Shown one piece after another: positions 9,002 through 17,284 of a stretch of 64,000 nucleotides of DNA; the stretch's first letter is position 1, and each line of letters begins with the position of its first letter. The notes beneath the pieces were generated by a model. The model was not told the DNA's origin. It did not search any database and was given only the letters and a program-made list of their open reading frames with translations. The DNA is taken from contig NZ_BQYJ01000004.1 of NCBI RefSeq assembly GCF_023168165.1, positions 429,086-493,085 on the forward strand. Reading direction: 5' to 3'. The translations under genes were made by a program, and so were the position numbers. Source of the stretch: Niallia sp. NCCP-28 (GTDB taxonomy: Bacteria > Bacillota > Bacilli > Bacillales > Cytobacillaceae).

Positions 9002-9476
9002 GCAATTGCATTACTTTCTTATGCTTTATTCCTGTTTAATAGGCAGCAACAACAAAATAAAAATTATAGCAGCAATTTCTCGTTTATGCAGTCTATATCT
9101 TATCTTTTCTCAGGCTATAAGGCTATACAAACCAGCTAATTTCCTGCCAATCGTTAGCCCCACTTTATCAGCTTTTTCCATAATATTCTACTTTTTAAAG
9201 AGAAAGATTTTCCTAGCTGCAGGCAGTTGCTGACAAATTGAAAGAGCACCTGCCATTCTTAAGAAAATGCTCCTTTTTCAACAAGTTTCTTCTTATTATA
9301 TATTTTCCTTTTGCCTCTTCCATCAAAAAAAGGAATTACTAGAGGCATAACAAAACTAGAATGCTGCCCTATGCCTAAAGCATCTCTTCTTTGTTTTTTT
9401 CCAAAAGACTAAGTAAATCGATATAAAAATGCCCTGTTGACCGAGTCCTATTTTCTGAATGGCTCGCTTTAATATT
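9002..9476. other. Intergenic region between convergent genes
   Basis: No convincing gene. It contains long-looped inverted repeats, AAAGAGCA with TGCTCCTTTTT (about 9240-9280) and TGCCTCT with TAGAGGCA (about 9310-9345). The second could terminate frlBD on the minus strand. Confidence 0.4.
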
Positions 9477-10295
9477 TCACTCGTATACTATTCCGTATCC
9501 AAATGAGCCTTCAACCAGACAGCTATTTGCCGCAAAGGATGCAGCTTCTTTCATGGATGACATAATATTCCCATCTTTTAAATAATGAAGCAAAAACGCC
9601 GTGATAAATGAGTCGCCAGCTCCCATTGTGTCCTTGACTTCCACATATTCAGGATTTTGATAATAAAATTGCGTACCGTCATATGCTATCGTTCTTTCAC
9701 TTCCACGTGTTGCTAGGAGTATTTGTCCTTTTTTCTTAAAATTAGACTTAATAAATGTATGTGTTTCCTCATCTGACATATGGCTGCAGGAAAAGAAAGC
9801 AAAGTCTATATAAGAAATATATGAATCAATGTCCGCTTGTGTGAAGTCATCAGAAAAGTCAAAAGACAATGGTCTGCCCAACTCTTTAATTTCTGGCAGC
9901 AGATGAACTGTATGACTATATAATCCTGTATGAATAACGGCAAATTCCTTAATGTACACCTTATCTTCTTCTGTTAACTTTAGTAAATTCTCACGTGTAA
10001 CTCCACCATCATTGCTGCCAAGAAAAACCCTGTCGCCATTCTCCAATGTGACACGAGCACATCCATTTTCCCCAGTAGCATGTCTGCATCTTGAAATATC
10101 AATTTGCAGTTCCTTTAAAACACTCTCTACATATTCTGCTTCTTTATCATTCCCAAATGTACCAATAAAGGCAGATTCCACGCCCTTTTTTTGAGCAAAA
10201 ACACTAAAATTTAGAGCATTCCCACCAGGATACATTGTTTTGAGATGGACATATTTATCTACTACATTATCACCTATACCCAAAACTTTCATCAT
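9477..10295 (-). CDS. frlD: Fructoselysine 6-kinase, PfkB family
   Basis: 272-aa sugar kinase of the PfkB/ribokinase family. Landmarks: GIGDNVVDKY, YPGGNALNFSVFA and GSNDGGV in the substrate domain, and DTMGAGDSFITAF with the catalytic Asp near residue 225. FrlD phosphorylates fructoselysine (an Amadori product) at C6. It lies 13 bp after a gene for the FrlB deglycase, which makes the assignment firm. The cognate frl transporter and regulator genes are not adjacent in this window. Confidence 0.88.
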   Translation of the reverse strand: MMKVLGIGDNVVDKYVHLKTMYPGGNALNFSVFAQKKGVESAFIGTFGNDKEAEYVESVLKELQIDISRCRHATGENGCARVTLENGDRVFLGSNDGGVTRENLLKLTEEDKVYIKEFAVIHTGLYSHTVHLLPEIKELGRPLSFDFSDDFTQADIDSYISYIDFAFFSCSHMSDEETHTFIKSNFKKKGQILLATRGSERTIAYDGTQFYYQNPEYVEVKDTMGAGDSFITAFLLHYLKDGNIMSSMKEAASFAANSCLVEGSFGYGIVYE

Positions 10296-10308
10296 GCTTC
10301 ACCTCTGC

Positions 10309-11277
10309 TTAGTATGCAACCTTCCCCATATAACGACGCGTTTCTAATGGATGTTCGCGCACTTCTGCTAACGCTTCACGATAGACGCATAAAATGCTGT
10401 AGAATAATACTGGATTAAAGAACTCTACCACTTCTTCCTGAATTTTGCTAATGCCTAATTCTTTTGCATCTACTACTTCTACTTTTTCTGCATATTGATT
10501 TAAGAATTTCAGTGCCCGCTCATCTAATGTTCGTGTACGTCCCTCATTCATCATTAAGATAAAAGGTGTTTCTTTATCCGTTACTTCAAATGGGCCATGG
10601 AAGTATTCTCCAGAATGGATAGGTGCAGCATTCAGCCATTGCATTTCCATTAGCGAACAAATAGAAAAGCCATAAGCATGACCATAAGATGCGCCACTTG
10701 ATAAAACATAAAACAAATCTTCATTCTGATATTTATCAGCAAAAACCTTTGCTCTTCCCTTGACTAGCTTCTCGCCCTTTTTTATAATGCCATTAATTTT
10801 TTCCATGCCATCTTTAAATGCTTTATAATATTCATATCCTTCTGTCACGTTTAGGATCTCTACAGTAATTCCTAAAATAATGGCCATTGGATTGTTTTTC
10901 ACATCACTATCAGCGCCCCATTCATATAAAAAGGCATGATCTGAATATTTCAGCAATGCAGCATCCTGGTTGTGGGTTAATCCAATTGTATAAGCTCCAC
11001 GTTCCTTAGCCACTTTAGCGGCTTCCACTGATTCTGGTGTATTGCCGCCATGTGAGCAAACAATAACAACAGAATCTTTATTTAATCGTTTTGGTGTAGC
11101 ATGCACAAATTCATTAGCTGTATATAGCCCTGCAACAATCTTATTTGCTTCACTTTCAAGAAAATATTTAGATGCATACATATCTACCAAAGAACCGCCG
11201 CATGCCACCAAATATACTTCCGAAATGCCTTTTTCCGTTTCTCCATTAATAGCACTGACCACTTTTGATACTTCCAT
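10309..11277 (-). CDS. frlB: Fructoselysine-6-phosphate deglycase, SIS domain
   Basis: 322-aa protein with two SIS sugar-isomerase domains (about residues 20-150 and 180-310). Landmarks: VYLVACGGSLVDMYASKYF, VIVCSHGGNTPESVEAAK, YVLSSGASYGHAYGFSIC and HSGEYFHGPFEV. It splits fructoselysine 6-phosphate into glucose 6-phosphate and lysine. Upstream gene of the frlB-frlD pair. A 24-bp perfect palindrome at 11309-11332 sits just before it and probably controls it. Confidence 0.9.
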   Translation of the reverse strand: MEVSKVVSAINGETEKGISEVYLVACGGSLVDMYASKYFLESEANKIVAGLYTANEFVHATPKRLNKDSVVIVCSHGGNTPESVEAAKVAKERGAYTIGLTHNQDAALLKYSDHAFLYEWGADSDVKNNPMAIILGITVEILNVTEGYEYYKAFKDGMEKINGIIKKGEKLVKGRAKVFADKYQNEDLFYVLSSGASYGHAYGFSICSLMEMQWLNAAPIHSGEYFHGPFEVTDKETPFILMMNEGRTRTLDERALKFLNQYAEKVEVVDAKELGISKIQEEVVEFFNPVLFYSILCVYREALAEVREHPLETRRYMGKVAY

Positions 11278-11308
11278 TTTTATCGCTCCTTATTATACAC
11301 TTCACCGA

Positions 11309-11332
11309 ATAATACGTATTAATACGTATTAT
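11309..11332. promoter_or_regulatory. Perfect 24-bp palindrome upstream of frlB (operator candidate)
   Basis: Two overlapping TAATACGTATTA units make a 24-bp sequence identical to its reverse complement, 32 bp before the frlB start. In B. subtilis frl genes are controlled by FrlR (GntR/HutC family). This is probably the site of such a repressor encoded elsewhere. Confidence 0.65.
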
Positions 11333-11423
11333 ATTTGTAAATTTACTATAACGTCTTTTCATTGACATCGTCAAGAGTATATTTTATTTTTCATCATCTT
11401 GCTCCCAGCTATAAAAATATTGT

Positions 11424-11575
11424 ATAAAGTGAATCTTCAATCAGTGAGAGTTTTCCCCCTCACTGATTGTCAGTTGAACCAATCGGGTCTTTACGGGCTA
11501 GTTTCTACCACCTAGATTTCTTATTTCTTCTCATCTCTTGAGGTGAGGGTCAAAAGCCCGTTAATGCCGGATAAA
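11424..11575 (+). repeat. R1 repeat, full copy (copy d)
   Basis: 152 bp; the reference copy. Hairpin 1: CAATCAGTGAG with CTCACTGATTG. Hairpin 2: ACGGGCT with AGCCCGT enclosing CCACCT with AGGTGAGG. Left end ATAAAGTGAATCTTC, right end CCCGTTAATGCCGGATAAA. Confidence 0.92.
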
Positions 11576-11768
11576 GTATGCAAAAAAATGAAGATTATCT
11601 CTTCATAAGCGCAGACATATGCAGAATTATTGCTGACAGCAGGTTTTGGGATAATCGATACTTCCCTACCGTTTCACCATAAGCTTTTTTCTTAATAAAG
11701 ATGTTCCAAGTACTTCAGCAATTCTATTATGCTAAAGTTTATCTACCCAATTGTTCTTAACAAAGAAT

Positions 11769-11814
11769 TTTGTCGAATCATTTATGCGTTTTACCGAATG
11801 GATTGTAGTATAAT
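11769..11814 (+). promoter_or_regulatory. Spo0A-box match and -10 element upstream of a small-protein gene
   Basis: TTTGTCGAA (11769-11777) is a perfect match to the 0A box. TATAAT at 11809-11814 is a good -10 element, with no strong -35 at the expected place. That layout fits an activator-dependent promoter about 115 bp before the ATG at 11930. The region 11576-11929 otherwise shows no gene. Confidence 0.45.
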
Positions 11815-11929
11815 TTACTTATCATGAAATAATTAGCAGATATAGCAATTTTTTCACAAGAACGAAACAATTAACTAAAAATGATTTTAGTCATTAAAGT
11901 ATTGTAGTTCTATTGGGAGGCGAATTAAA

Positions 11930-12034
11930 ATGTCAAAAATTAAATCTCTATTTTGTTTATTTAAACGAAAACATAAGTACAGCTATTATAATGATTATTG
12001 CATTAGATGCGGCAAAAAGAAATCTAGTCATTAA
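11930..12034 (+). CDS. 34-aa basic cysteine-containing small protein
   Basis: Encodes a 34-residue peptide with core CLFKRKHKYSYY, then DYCIRCGKKK. It has a strong GGGAGGCG ribosome site 7-8 nt before ATG and a terminator about 120 bp downstream, so it looks like a real independent gene. A clear relative lies at 61226-61459 (CLFKRKHKYSYHSDYCVPCG). The CxxC plus preceding His/Cys could bind zinc. Function unknown; regulatory or stress-related roles are only guesses. An upstream 0A-box match suggests Spo0A control. Confidence 0.65.
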   Translation: MSKIKSLFCLFKRKHKYSYYNDYCIRCGKKKSSH

Positions 12035-12152
12035 CTAGCAGTTTGTACTGGGCATTTATTCTATCGATCTTTACAGCAACTATATGACTATACTTTCTGC
12101 ACTTAATCATTTTTGCCAAGTATTAAACAACCCGCCTTTTAAAATGGAGAAT

Positions 12153-12200
12153 AAAAGCAGTAAGAACAGATATAAAATAATCTGCCCTTGCTGCTTTTTT
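12153..12200 (+). terminator. Rho-independent terminator
   Basis: AAAAGCAG with AACAGAT pairs with ATCTG and TTGCTGCTTTT in an interrupted stem, ending in TTTTTT. It follows the 34-aa gene. The rest of 12035-12361 shows nothing else. Confidence 0.65.
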
Positions 12201-12361
12201 CATAGCTTTTGTTATCCTGAAAAAATATCTTAAATAGGATTTAAACCAAAGAGAATTTTTTTATTACAAACTAGCTCTAGCTTCTTATTATTCATTTTTC
12301 ATATCGCTTTATTTACGTTCTTCATTCCTTAGTACAAACCTTTAATCTACCTGAAGAATAT

Positions 12362-13261
12362 TTACATGGATTTTCCTCTTTTTAGTTTTCGATAAATCAC
12401 TTTTGTTATCTTACAAACTTCATCATAAGCTAAACCACCTCCAGTTCCTAAACCTTGTGTATGTATAACGACTGTTCTTTGATTATTATAAGAGAATTCT
12501 CCATATAGACCTTTTAGCTTTCCATTAAATCCAAATGGGTTCAGATCAGCTTGAAACTCTCTTTCAAAGAAATCTTTTAATGAATCGGAATCATTATCTT
12601 TTTGAAAGTTGCCTGTACAAAATATTACTTTTTTCGGATATTCTTTTAATAAATCAGCCAATATTTCTTCTCGTTTTTTTCTCCATGCAGCAAAACCAGG
12701 GTTTTCAAGACGTACAGTCTTTTCGAAAACATTTTTATAATCAGATTTTTTCAGTTCCGTATAAGGCCAACTCTGTGCTGCTCTTAAAAGCGGCTGATAG
12801 TGTGATAAAGCTGTTTTCCAGTTGGAAATTCTTGTGTAGCTATACATATCCTCATAAGAATCATTTAATTTATTTTTGACATCTTCAGAAATTTCGTCTG
12901 CTCCTTTAAACCATTTATCAATACTTGCCATACTATTTATACGGAGAGCCTCTTCCAAAGCAAACAGCATACGAGCAGGATATTTTACAACGTCCGGAAA
13001 TCTATTCGTATATTTTTCTTCTTCTCCAAAAAGTTTCCTCTTTATTTCCCCCGCTTTTTTTGCAGACGGATGCCAGTACCCATTCAACCGCTTCTCCCCA
13101 TCCAGCCAATATTCTTTCTCTAGCCCAAAATAATTGATTCTTGCATCCAGCTCCTGTTCAAGTTTCTCATTATTTGCTCCTTCATGTTTACTTATCACTA
13201 AAAACTCCGCATTACGAAAATCGCCATATCCTAAAAAAGAATGTAATGGATTTAAATCCAA
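12362..13261 (-). CDS. Uncharacterised 299-aa protein
   Basis: Not recognised with confidence. The protein is soluble, rich in Trp, Tyr and Lys, with no signal or membrane segment. The N-terminal stretch FLGYGDFRNAEFLVISKHEG and the late VIFCTGNFQ and VVIHTQGLGTGGG vaguely recall a nucleotide- or uracil-glycosylase-type fold, but key motifs are not clear. A TTG at 13261 is chosen because AGGAG lies 8 nt upstream; a GTG at 13270 overlaps that site. The gene is alone, between the small-protein gene and the oxidase operon. Confidence 0.6.
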   Translation of the reverse strand: MDLNPLHSFLGYGDFRNAEFLVISKHEGANNEKLEQELDARINYFGLEKEYWLDGEKRLNGYWHPSAKKAGEIKRKLFGEEEKYTNRFPDVVKYPARMLFALEEALRINSMASIDKWFKGADEISEDVKNKLNDSYEDMYSYTRISNWKTALSHYQPLLRAAQSWPYTELKKSDYKNVFEKTVRLENPGFAAWRKKREEILADLLKEYPKKVIFCTGNFQKDNDSDSLKDFFEREFQADLNPFGFNGKLKGLYGEFSYNNQRTVVIHTQGLGTGGGLAYDEVCKITKVIYRKLKRGKSM

Positions 13262-13514
13262 ATCAATCACTCCTAATCTGTTAAAATGCTAACTCAAAAA
13301 CTACTTTCATTATCCTATAAACTCCCATTTTTTCCTATCCAAAGGAGTTTTCAGGTAATTCACGTTATCTCCTCTATAACTGCCTATGAAGTTGCTTCAA
13401 CTTCTTCTATTTTTGCTGCGATTTTTTTCTATTTTATTGCACTTTTTTAATAGTTTGCTCCGTTTTTTTTAATAGCTACTTTTCGGCAAAAATCGCCATC
13501 TCTCAACCTAAATT

Positions 13515-13550
13515 AAAAAACTGCAAACAATGACTCGTCACTGCTTGCAG
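13515..13550 (-). terminator. Strong rho-independent terminator of the oxidase operon
   Basis: On the minus strand CTGCAAGCAGTGA pairs over 13 positions (two G-U) with TCATTGTTTGCAG, loop about 4 nt, followed by TTTTTT. It is 12 bp after the stop of the 13562-14644 gene. Confidence 0.88.
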
Positions 13551-13561
13551 CTTCCTCCATT

Positions 13562-14644
13562 TTATCTTAAAAAACGATTTACATGATATTTGCTATAGTC
13601 TATAGATGTTTTTTTATAAAGAATCAAATCAGAAATGATATTCCCAATCAACGGAGATAAGGTCATTCCACTGTGCATACAGGCGACATATAAGTTTGCT
13701 TTCCCGTCCACTTCTCCAAGTATTGGAAAGCCATCCTCAGGAATCGCTCTTAAGCCTGAAAAACTGCGAATAACCATAGCATCTTTTAAAGCTGGAATAA
13801 TTTTCACTGCCCTTTTTGCAGTCTCTTCCACTTTATCAAAAGTGGACCGCTTATCAAAACCCGCTTCCTGTTCTGTAAAATCACTTAATACTTCTCCATT
13901 TTTTAATTGGCGCATTCCCATAATGACATGCTTAAATAATGGCTGCATTTGCTCTGTCACCAATATTTGACCTCTGACTGGCTTTACTGGAATATGAACA
14001 TCAAACAGCTCTCCCACTTCTTTTGACCATGTTCCAGATGCAATAACAACATGCTTCGCAAACAGCTTCTCTCCCTGATTTGTTGTAAGAATATAACCAT
14101 CTTTTTGCCTTTTCACCTTTATTACCTTGTTATAGAAATAATAATGAACGCCATTTTCTTGTGCTGCATTCATATACCTTTCTACTAAGCGAAAAGGATG
14201 AACACTTCCATCTATCGGACTATACGTAGCACCCACTACTTCTGATGATATTTCTGGTTCAATCTCCAGCACTTCCTCTCGGGTCAGCACCTGAACAGGA
14301 ATTCCAGCTTGCTGCTGCTCTTCTGCTAGACAAATAGCATCAGCAAGTGCGTCCTTCTCAAAAATTGGCACAATTCCTCCTTGCTGCATATATTCAAAAT
14401 CGCCAATCTCCTTTTGAAGATTTGGATACAAGTCCGAGCTTTGTTTATTAAAAAGAGCATAACTGGCAGGCTTTTTAGAATGCACCCATATCCAAGCCTG
14501 TGTAGCGCCAGATGTTCCACTTAAAGGAAAATCTTTTTCCATAACGGCTATTTCCTTTTCCCCTTTTTTCGATAAATGATACGCAATGCTGTTCCCGATA
14601 ACACCCCCGCCAATAATCACTGTATTATATGTCTTCACCTGCAT
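13562..14644 (-). CDS. FAD-dependent amino-acid/opine oxidase, beta (DAO-type) subunit
   Basis: 360-aa flavoprotein of the D-amino-acid oxidase fold. The N-terminal dinucleotide site VIIGGGVIGNSIAYHLSKKG, SGTSGATQAWIW, and C-terminal SFSGLRAIPEDGFPILG and MHSGMTLSPLIG are typical. It closely follows BFD-type, FAD/NAD and ferredoxin-like genes, the set that forms hydrogen-cyanide synthase, opine oxidase and D-hydroxyproline dehydrogenase complexes. In such complexes this subunit removes electrons from the amino substrate. Its start overlaps the BFD-type gene by 20 bp. The substrate cannot be named; D-hydroxyproline/proline-like or opine compounds are candidates. Confidence 0.82.
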   Translation of the reverse strand: MQVKTYNTVIIGGGVIGNSIAYHLSKKGEKEIAVMEKDFPLSGTSGATQAWIWVHSKKPASYALFNKQSSDLYPNLQKEIGDFEYMQQGGIVPIFEKDALADAICLAEEQQQAGIPVQVLTREEVLEIEPEISSEVVGATYSPIDGSVHPFRLVERYMNAAQENGVHYYFYNKVIKVKRQKDGYILTTNQGEKLFAKHVVIASGTWSKEVGELFDVHIPVKPVRGQILVTEQMQPLFKHVIMGMRQLKNGEVLSDFTEQEAGFDKRSTFDKVEETAKRAVKIIPALKDAMVIRSFSGLRAIPEDGFPILGEVDGKANLYVACMHSGMTLSPLIGNIISDLILYKKTSIDYSKYHVNRFLR

Positions 14645-14909
14645 CTCCCCCAGTTAACAGCGTACTTAATACAACCGGCCTAATCGGCATCCTCGGACGA
14701 TGTATGCCAATATCGCCATAAGATTTCCCCGTCGTTTCATGGATCATTTCTACCATTAAATCCGAGCAGATTTTTGCCTGGCAGACTCCTGAACCACATC
14801 TTGTTAGCCGCTTAATATCATTGGGAGTATGAGCGCCTTTTGAAATCGCAGCCTTCACATCCTTTACTGTCACATCTTCACATCTGCATACAATAATTGA
14901 ATCCTTCAC
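14625..14909 (-). CDS. BFD-like [2Fe-2S]-binding protein
   Basis: 94-aa protein with the bacterioferritin-associated-ferredoxin pattern: VCRCEDVTV (C8, C10), then DIKRLTRCGSGVCQAKIC (C43 and C48, extra C38). The family binds a [2Fe-2S] cluster. In many opine oxidase complexes this domain is fused to the alpha subunit; here it is a separate gene between the alpha (14934-15851) and beta (13562-14644) genes. It probably carries electrons within the complex. Confidence 0.85.
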   Translation of the reverse strand: MKDSIIVCRCEDVTVKDVKAAISKGAHTPNDIKRLTRCGSGVCQAKICSDLMVEMIHETTGKSYGDIGIHRPRMPIRPVVLSTLLTGGDAGEDI

Positions 14910-14933
14910 TAGTTACCTCTCCCCCCAGTTGCT

Positions 14934-15851
14934 TTAGGCTTTTTCAGCGATAGATGCTGCCGCAATTTCTGCAGATGCTAATATAGCTTCATAAGATGTA
15001 AAACCGGCAGATGCTCCAGCAACAAATACATTTTCAATAGAAGTTTCCATCTTTTCATCATAGCTTGGCACAAATGATTGCAGCTTCTCGCTATACTGTA
15101 TATCACAGTCAAAAATGGACAATGTTTCTAGAACAGGACTTCTTCCTCCATCTGTGCAAATAAAATCCGCCTCTATTTCAAATAGTTGGCCATTGCAAAG
15201 TGCAACAGCTAATGAACCCACTTTATTCCCTTTAGACAAAGCTGTTACCTCTTGTACATGAAAAACAGGTATAGAACCAAATGATAGATTTTCACTGCTG
15301 TCATCCCCAGAAACCAGAATTGCCTCCACTTTAATGCCTGTTTTATCAAATAACTCTACTAATCCAAGTGTAAAAGAACTAACTCCATAAATTACTGCAC
15401 GTTTTCCTGGCCGCACAAAATCTCGATTAATAAACTGCTGTGCTGCTTCTATCGTCATCACACCTGGCAAAGTCCAGCCATCAAATATAACAGGCTTTTC
15501 TGATGCACCGGTCGCAATAACGATATTTTTTGCTTTTATTCTCCTGATTTTCTCCTTATGTACAACGCTGACATCACGGTTCTCATATAATCCAATGACA
15601 GTATGATCCAACATCACTTCCACACTATACTGATTAAGTTTTTGCAGCCATTTATCTACCAGCTCAAATCCTCTTAATTTTTCTCCATTTGATAAGGAAG
15701 AAATTTGCTGTGTTTGATAAGCTGCCTTCCCTCCAATGTACGGCGACTCTTCCACTAAGATAACCTGGATCTGCTGTTTTGCCAGCTCTGTTGCTGTAAC
15801 TATTCCCGCAATTCCACCACCTATTACTAATACTTGCGTTTCTTTACACAT
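14934..15851 (-). CDS. NAD(P)/FAD-dependent oxidoreductase, alpha subunit of the oxidase complex
   Basis: 305-aa pyridine-nucleotide-disulphide-type flavoprotein. N-terminal VLVIGGGIAGIVTATELAKQ (FAD), GKRAVIYGVSSFTLGLVELF in the middle (second Rossmann site) and a C-terminal NVFVAGASAGFTSYEAILAS. Related to HcnB and the alpha subunits of opine oxidase and D-hydroxyproline dehydrogenase. ATG at 15851 is chosen because CGGGAGAAAAG precedes it; it overlaps the upstream gene by 8 bp. The usual C-terminal BFD domain is missing because it is encoded separately downstream. Confidence 0.82.
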   Translation of the reverse strand: MCKETQVLVIGGGIAGIVTATELAKQQIQVILVEESPYIGGKAAYQTQQISSLSNGEKLRGFELVDKWLQKLNQYSVEVMLDHTVIGLYENRDVSVVHKEKIRRIKAKNIVIATGASEKPVIFDGWTLPGVMTIEAAQQFINRDFVRPGKRAVIYGVSSFTLGLVELFDKTGIKVEAILVSGDDSSENLSFGSIPVFHVQEVTALSKGNKVGSLAVALCNGQLFEIEADFICTDGGRSPVLETLSIFDCDIQYSEKLQSFVPSYDEKMETSIENVFVAGASAGFTSYEAILASAEIAAASIAEKA

Positions 15852-16158
15852 ATTCTTTTCTCCCGATCTTTGGTTTTGCCGCACACCTTTCAATCATCAT
15901 TCCATTAGCAATTAGTGTCTTTGACGCTAGCACTCTTTCTTTTTTATTAACCAACACATAACATGTTTCACTTCGCGGCTCATAAGAATAAACGCCTCTA
16001 GGGTTGCCTCCTTTGCTATCTGCGAGATGGTATATCCCATTCATCAACAACGCTCCGGCAATCGTTTGATGGGCATATCCTGTTAATTTTTTATTGTCAA
16101 AAACGAACTCTACCTCTTTTTTTTCTATAGAGAAAAAAGGATGTTTCACTAAATCCAA
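15844..16158 (-). CDS. Ferredoxin-like gamma subunit with lost Fe-S cysteines
   Basis: 104-aa protein by position and fold the HcnA/gamma subunit. It retains the strand-helix start (VEFVFDNKKLTGYAHQTIAG, then ALLMNG) and the PRGVYSYEPRS loop. In functional relatives that loop reads like PRGxFCGMGVCFEC with a later RAC. Here only one of the four ligand positions is still Cys (SETCYV); the others are Ser (YSYE, RSET, LAS). It probably no longer binds a cluster, though the gene is intact and leads the operon. TTG at 16158 has GAGGTG 6 nt upstream; GTG at 16167 is an alternative. Confidence 0.75.
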   Translation of the reverse strand: MDLVKHPFFSIEKKEVEFVFDNKKLTGYAHQTIAGALLMNGIYHLADSKGGNPRGVYSYEPRSETCYVLVNKKERVLASKTLIANGMMIERCAAKPKIGRKEYV

Positions 16159-16618
16159 TATAATCACCTCGAATTTATTTTTTAGTAGAATGCCAAATCT
16201 TGAAATATGTATATTACACTGATTCTGGAAAGTATAAATCTTCTAGGAGTTATGAATAAAGAGGGAAAAATATAAAGGAAATTAGAATACTGATTTACTG
16301 CTTTTTTAAGATATTCTTATTCTAATAGCTTCATATCTGAATTGTCTAATAATTAAACTTGATAATTATTCCATTTATTTGCTAGAGAAATAAATATAGT
16401 AGATATAGCTTTCATAAAAGCATTGGAGGGAAGCGCAATCATCCTATAGGCAAGCAGTTTAGCCCCGATTCTCCCCGACAATTTTAGCGTAGCTATTATT
16501 TTTATTCTATTTATCTAGTAAATCCATTTTTTCATCATTTTTTTCTTATTTTGACGTATAATTTAATAGAAAGAGAATATATTTTATTAAACTATACTTT
16601 AAAGGTGGTTGGATTATT
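16159..16618. other. Intergenic region between divergent genes
   Basis: AT-rich. It must contain the promoter of the minus-strand oxidase operon and, at about 16551 (TTGACG) with a weak -10 near 16575, a possible promoter for the small plus-strand gene. No other structure recognised. Confidence 0.4.
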
Positions 16619-16795
16619 ATGAACTATAAATATTTATTGTTTTGTACTTCCTGTGGCTGCCCTACAGAAATACCAACACATATATTAAATCAGTATATCT
16701 CCAATCATGCCGTTAAAGTAATCTATTGCCATACATGCCAGGGAGCAAATAAAATCCCTGATTATTTGCAGAAAATAGCAAGTGAATTGAAGTAA
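16619..16795 (+). CDS. 58-aa zinc-ribbon-like small protein
   Basis: 58 residues with two cysteine groups, LFCTSCGCPTEIP (C9, C12, C14) and VIYCHTCQGANKIP (C37, C40), the spacing of a one-domain zinc ribbon. AAAGGTGG lies 8-9 nt before ATG and a hairpin follows the gene. Such small ribbons often act as nucleic-acid or protein adaptors, but this one is unidentified. Confidence 0.7.
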   Translation: MNYKYLLFCTSCGCPTEIPTHILNQYISNHAVKVIYCHTCQGANKIPDYLQKIASELK

Positions 16796-16856
16796 AACAG
16801 AAGAATAAGGAGCGTAAATGAAAATTAATTTAAATTTACCATTTTTCCACTAAAGG

Positions 16857-16888
16857 CAGCCCCATTCATTTATATAGAAAAGGGGCTG
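16857..16888 (+). terminator. Terminator-like hairpin
   Basis: CAGCCCC pairs with GGGGCTG around an 18-nt loop, about 60 bp after the zinc-ribbon gene. Only a weak T tract follows. Confidence 0.5.
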
Positions 16889-16963
16889 TTGTCATGCGAG
16901 AAAAGATAAGAAGTCTTCTGCTGATAAATGGTATAGCGGAATGATCGATTTTTTTATTTCATT

Positions 16964-16992
16964 AATAAAAAAAGACCCCTTATAAGGAATCT
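16964..16992 (-). terminator. Terminator overlapping the SinI-like stop codon
   Basis: Minus strand: AGATTCCT pairs with AGGGGTCT, followed by TTTTTTT. It overlaps the stop of the SinI-like gene. Confidence 0.65.
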
Positions 16993-17107
16993 AATTTTTT
17001 GCAAGAAATGCCAAAACTTCTTCTATAGAAATGCCTAAATCCCGAGCTTCTAAAATCAACTCTAGCCATTCTTTATCTAGTTCTTCTTCTTCCAGAATCT
17101 TTCTCAT
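16991..17107 (-). CDS. SinI-like anti-repressor peptide
   Basis: 38-residue peptide containing ELDKEWLELILEARDLGI then SIEEVLAFL. This is the Sin dimerisation-helix pattern of SinI (B. subtilis: ELDQEWVELMVEAKEANISP). SinI binds and disables the biofilm repressor SinR. ATG at 17107 is preceded by TTAGGAGGATACATA, a near-ideal ribosome site; a longer upstream extension is unlikely. A 9-bp inverted repeat overlaps that site (17118-17140), and a 0A-box match lies 180 bp upstream. No SinR-like partner is adjacent. Confidence 0.8.
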   Translation of the reverse strand: MRKILEEEELDKEWLELILEARDLGISIEEVLAFLAKN

Positions 17108-17114
17108 TATGTAT

Positions 17115-17140
17115 CCTCCTAAAATAGTCATTATTTTAGG
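17115..17140 (-). promoter_or_regulatory. Hairpin overlapping the ribosome site of the SinI-like gene
   Basis: On the minus strand CCTAAAATA and TATTTTAGG form a perfect 9-bp stem with a 5-nt loop. The final AGG is the start of the AGGAGG ribosome site, so folding would partly hide it. Confidence 0.55.
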
Positions 17141-17284
17141 TAGCTCAGCTGTCTTATTTATTACAATAACTATATTCAGGTAACTTAGCGTTCCAATTTC
17201 AAGAAAATAACTTGCTCCCAATCCGAAAACACTAGTTCTATTTTACTATCTAATATATCCAAAAACAAATAAATATCGTTCGTA

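Noticed and set aside
8991..9233. 80-codon plus-strand open frame
   Set aside because: It starts inside a terminator, has no ribosome site and an ordinary AT-driven composition.
11424..11575. R1 as a CRISPR repeat or riboswitch
   Set aside because: Copies are dispersed singly with no spacers. No known riboswitch core was recognised, and copies lie at 3' ends and in various orientations.
12362..13261. Uracil-DNA-glycosylase assignment of the 299-aa protein
   Set aside because: Only vague likeness at the N terminus; catalytic motifs not identifiable by eye.
16807..16854. Eleven-codon frame MKINLNLPFFH with AAGGAG upstream
   Set aside because: Possible leader peptide but far too short and followed by no regulated gene on this strand.
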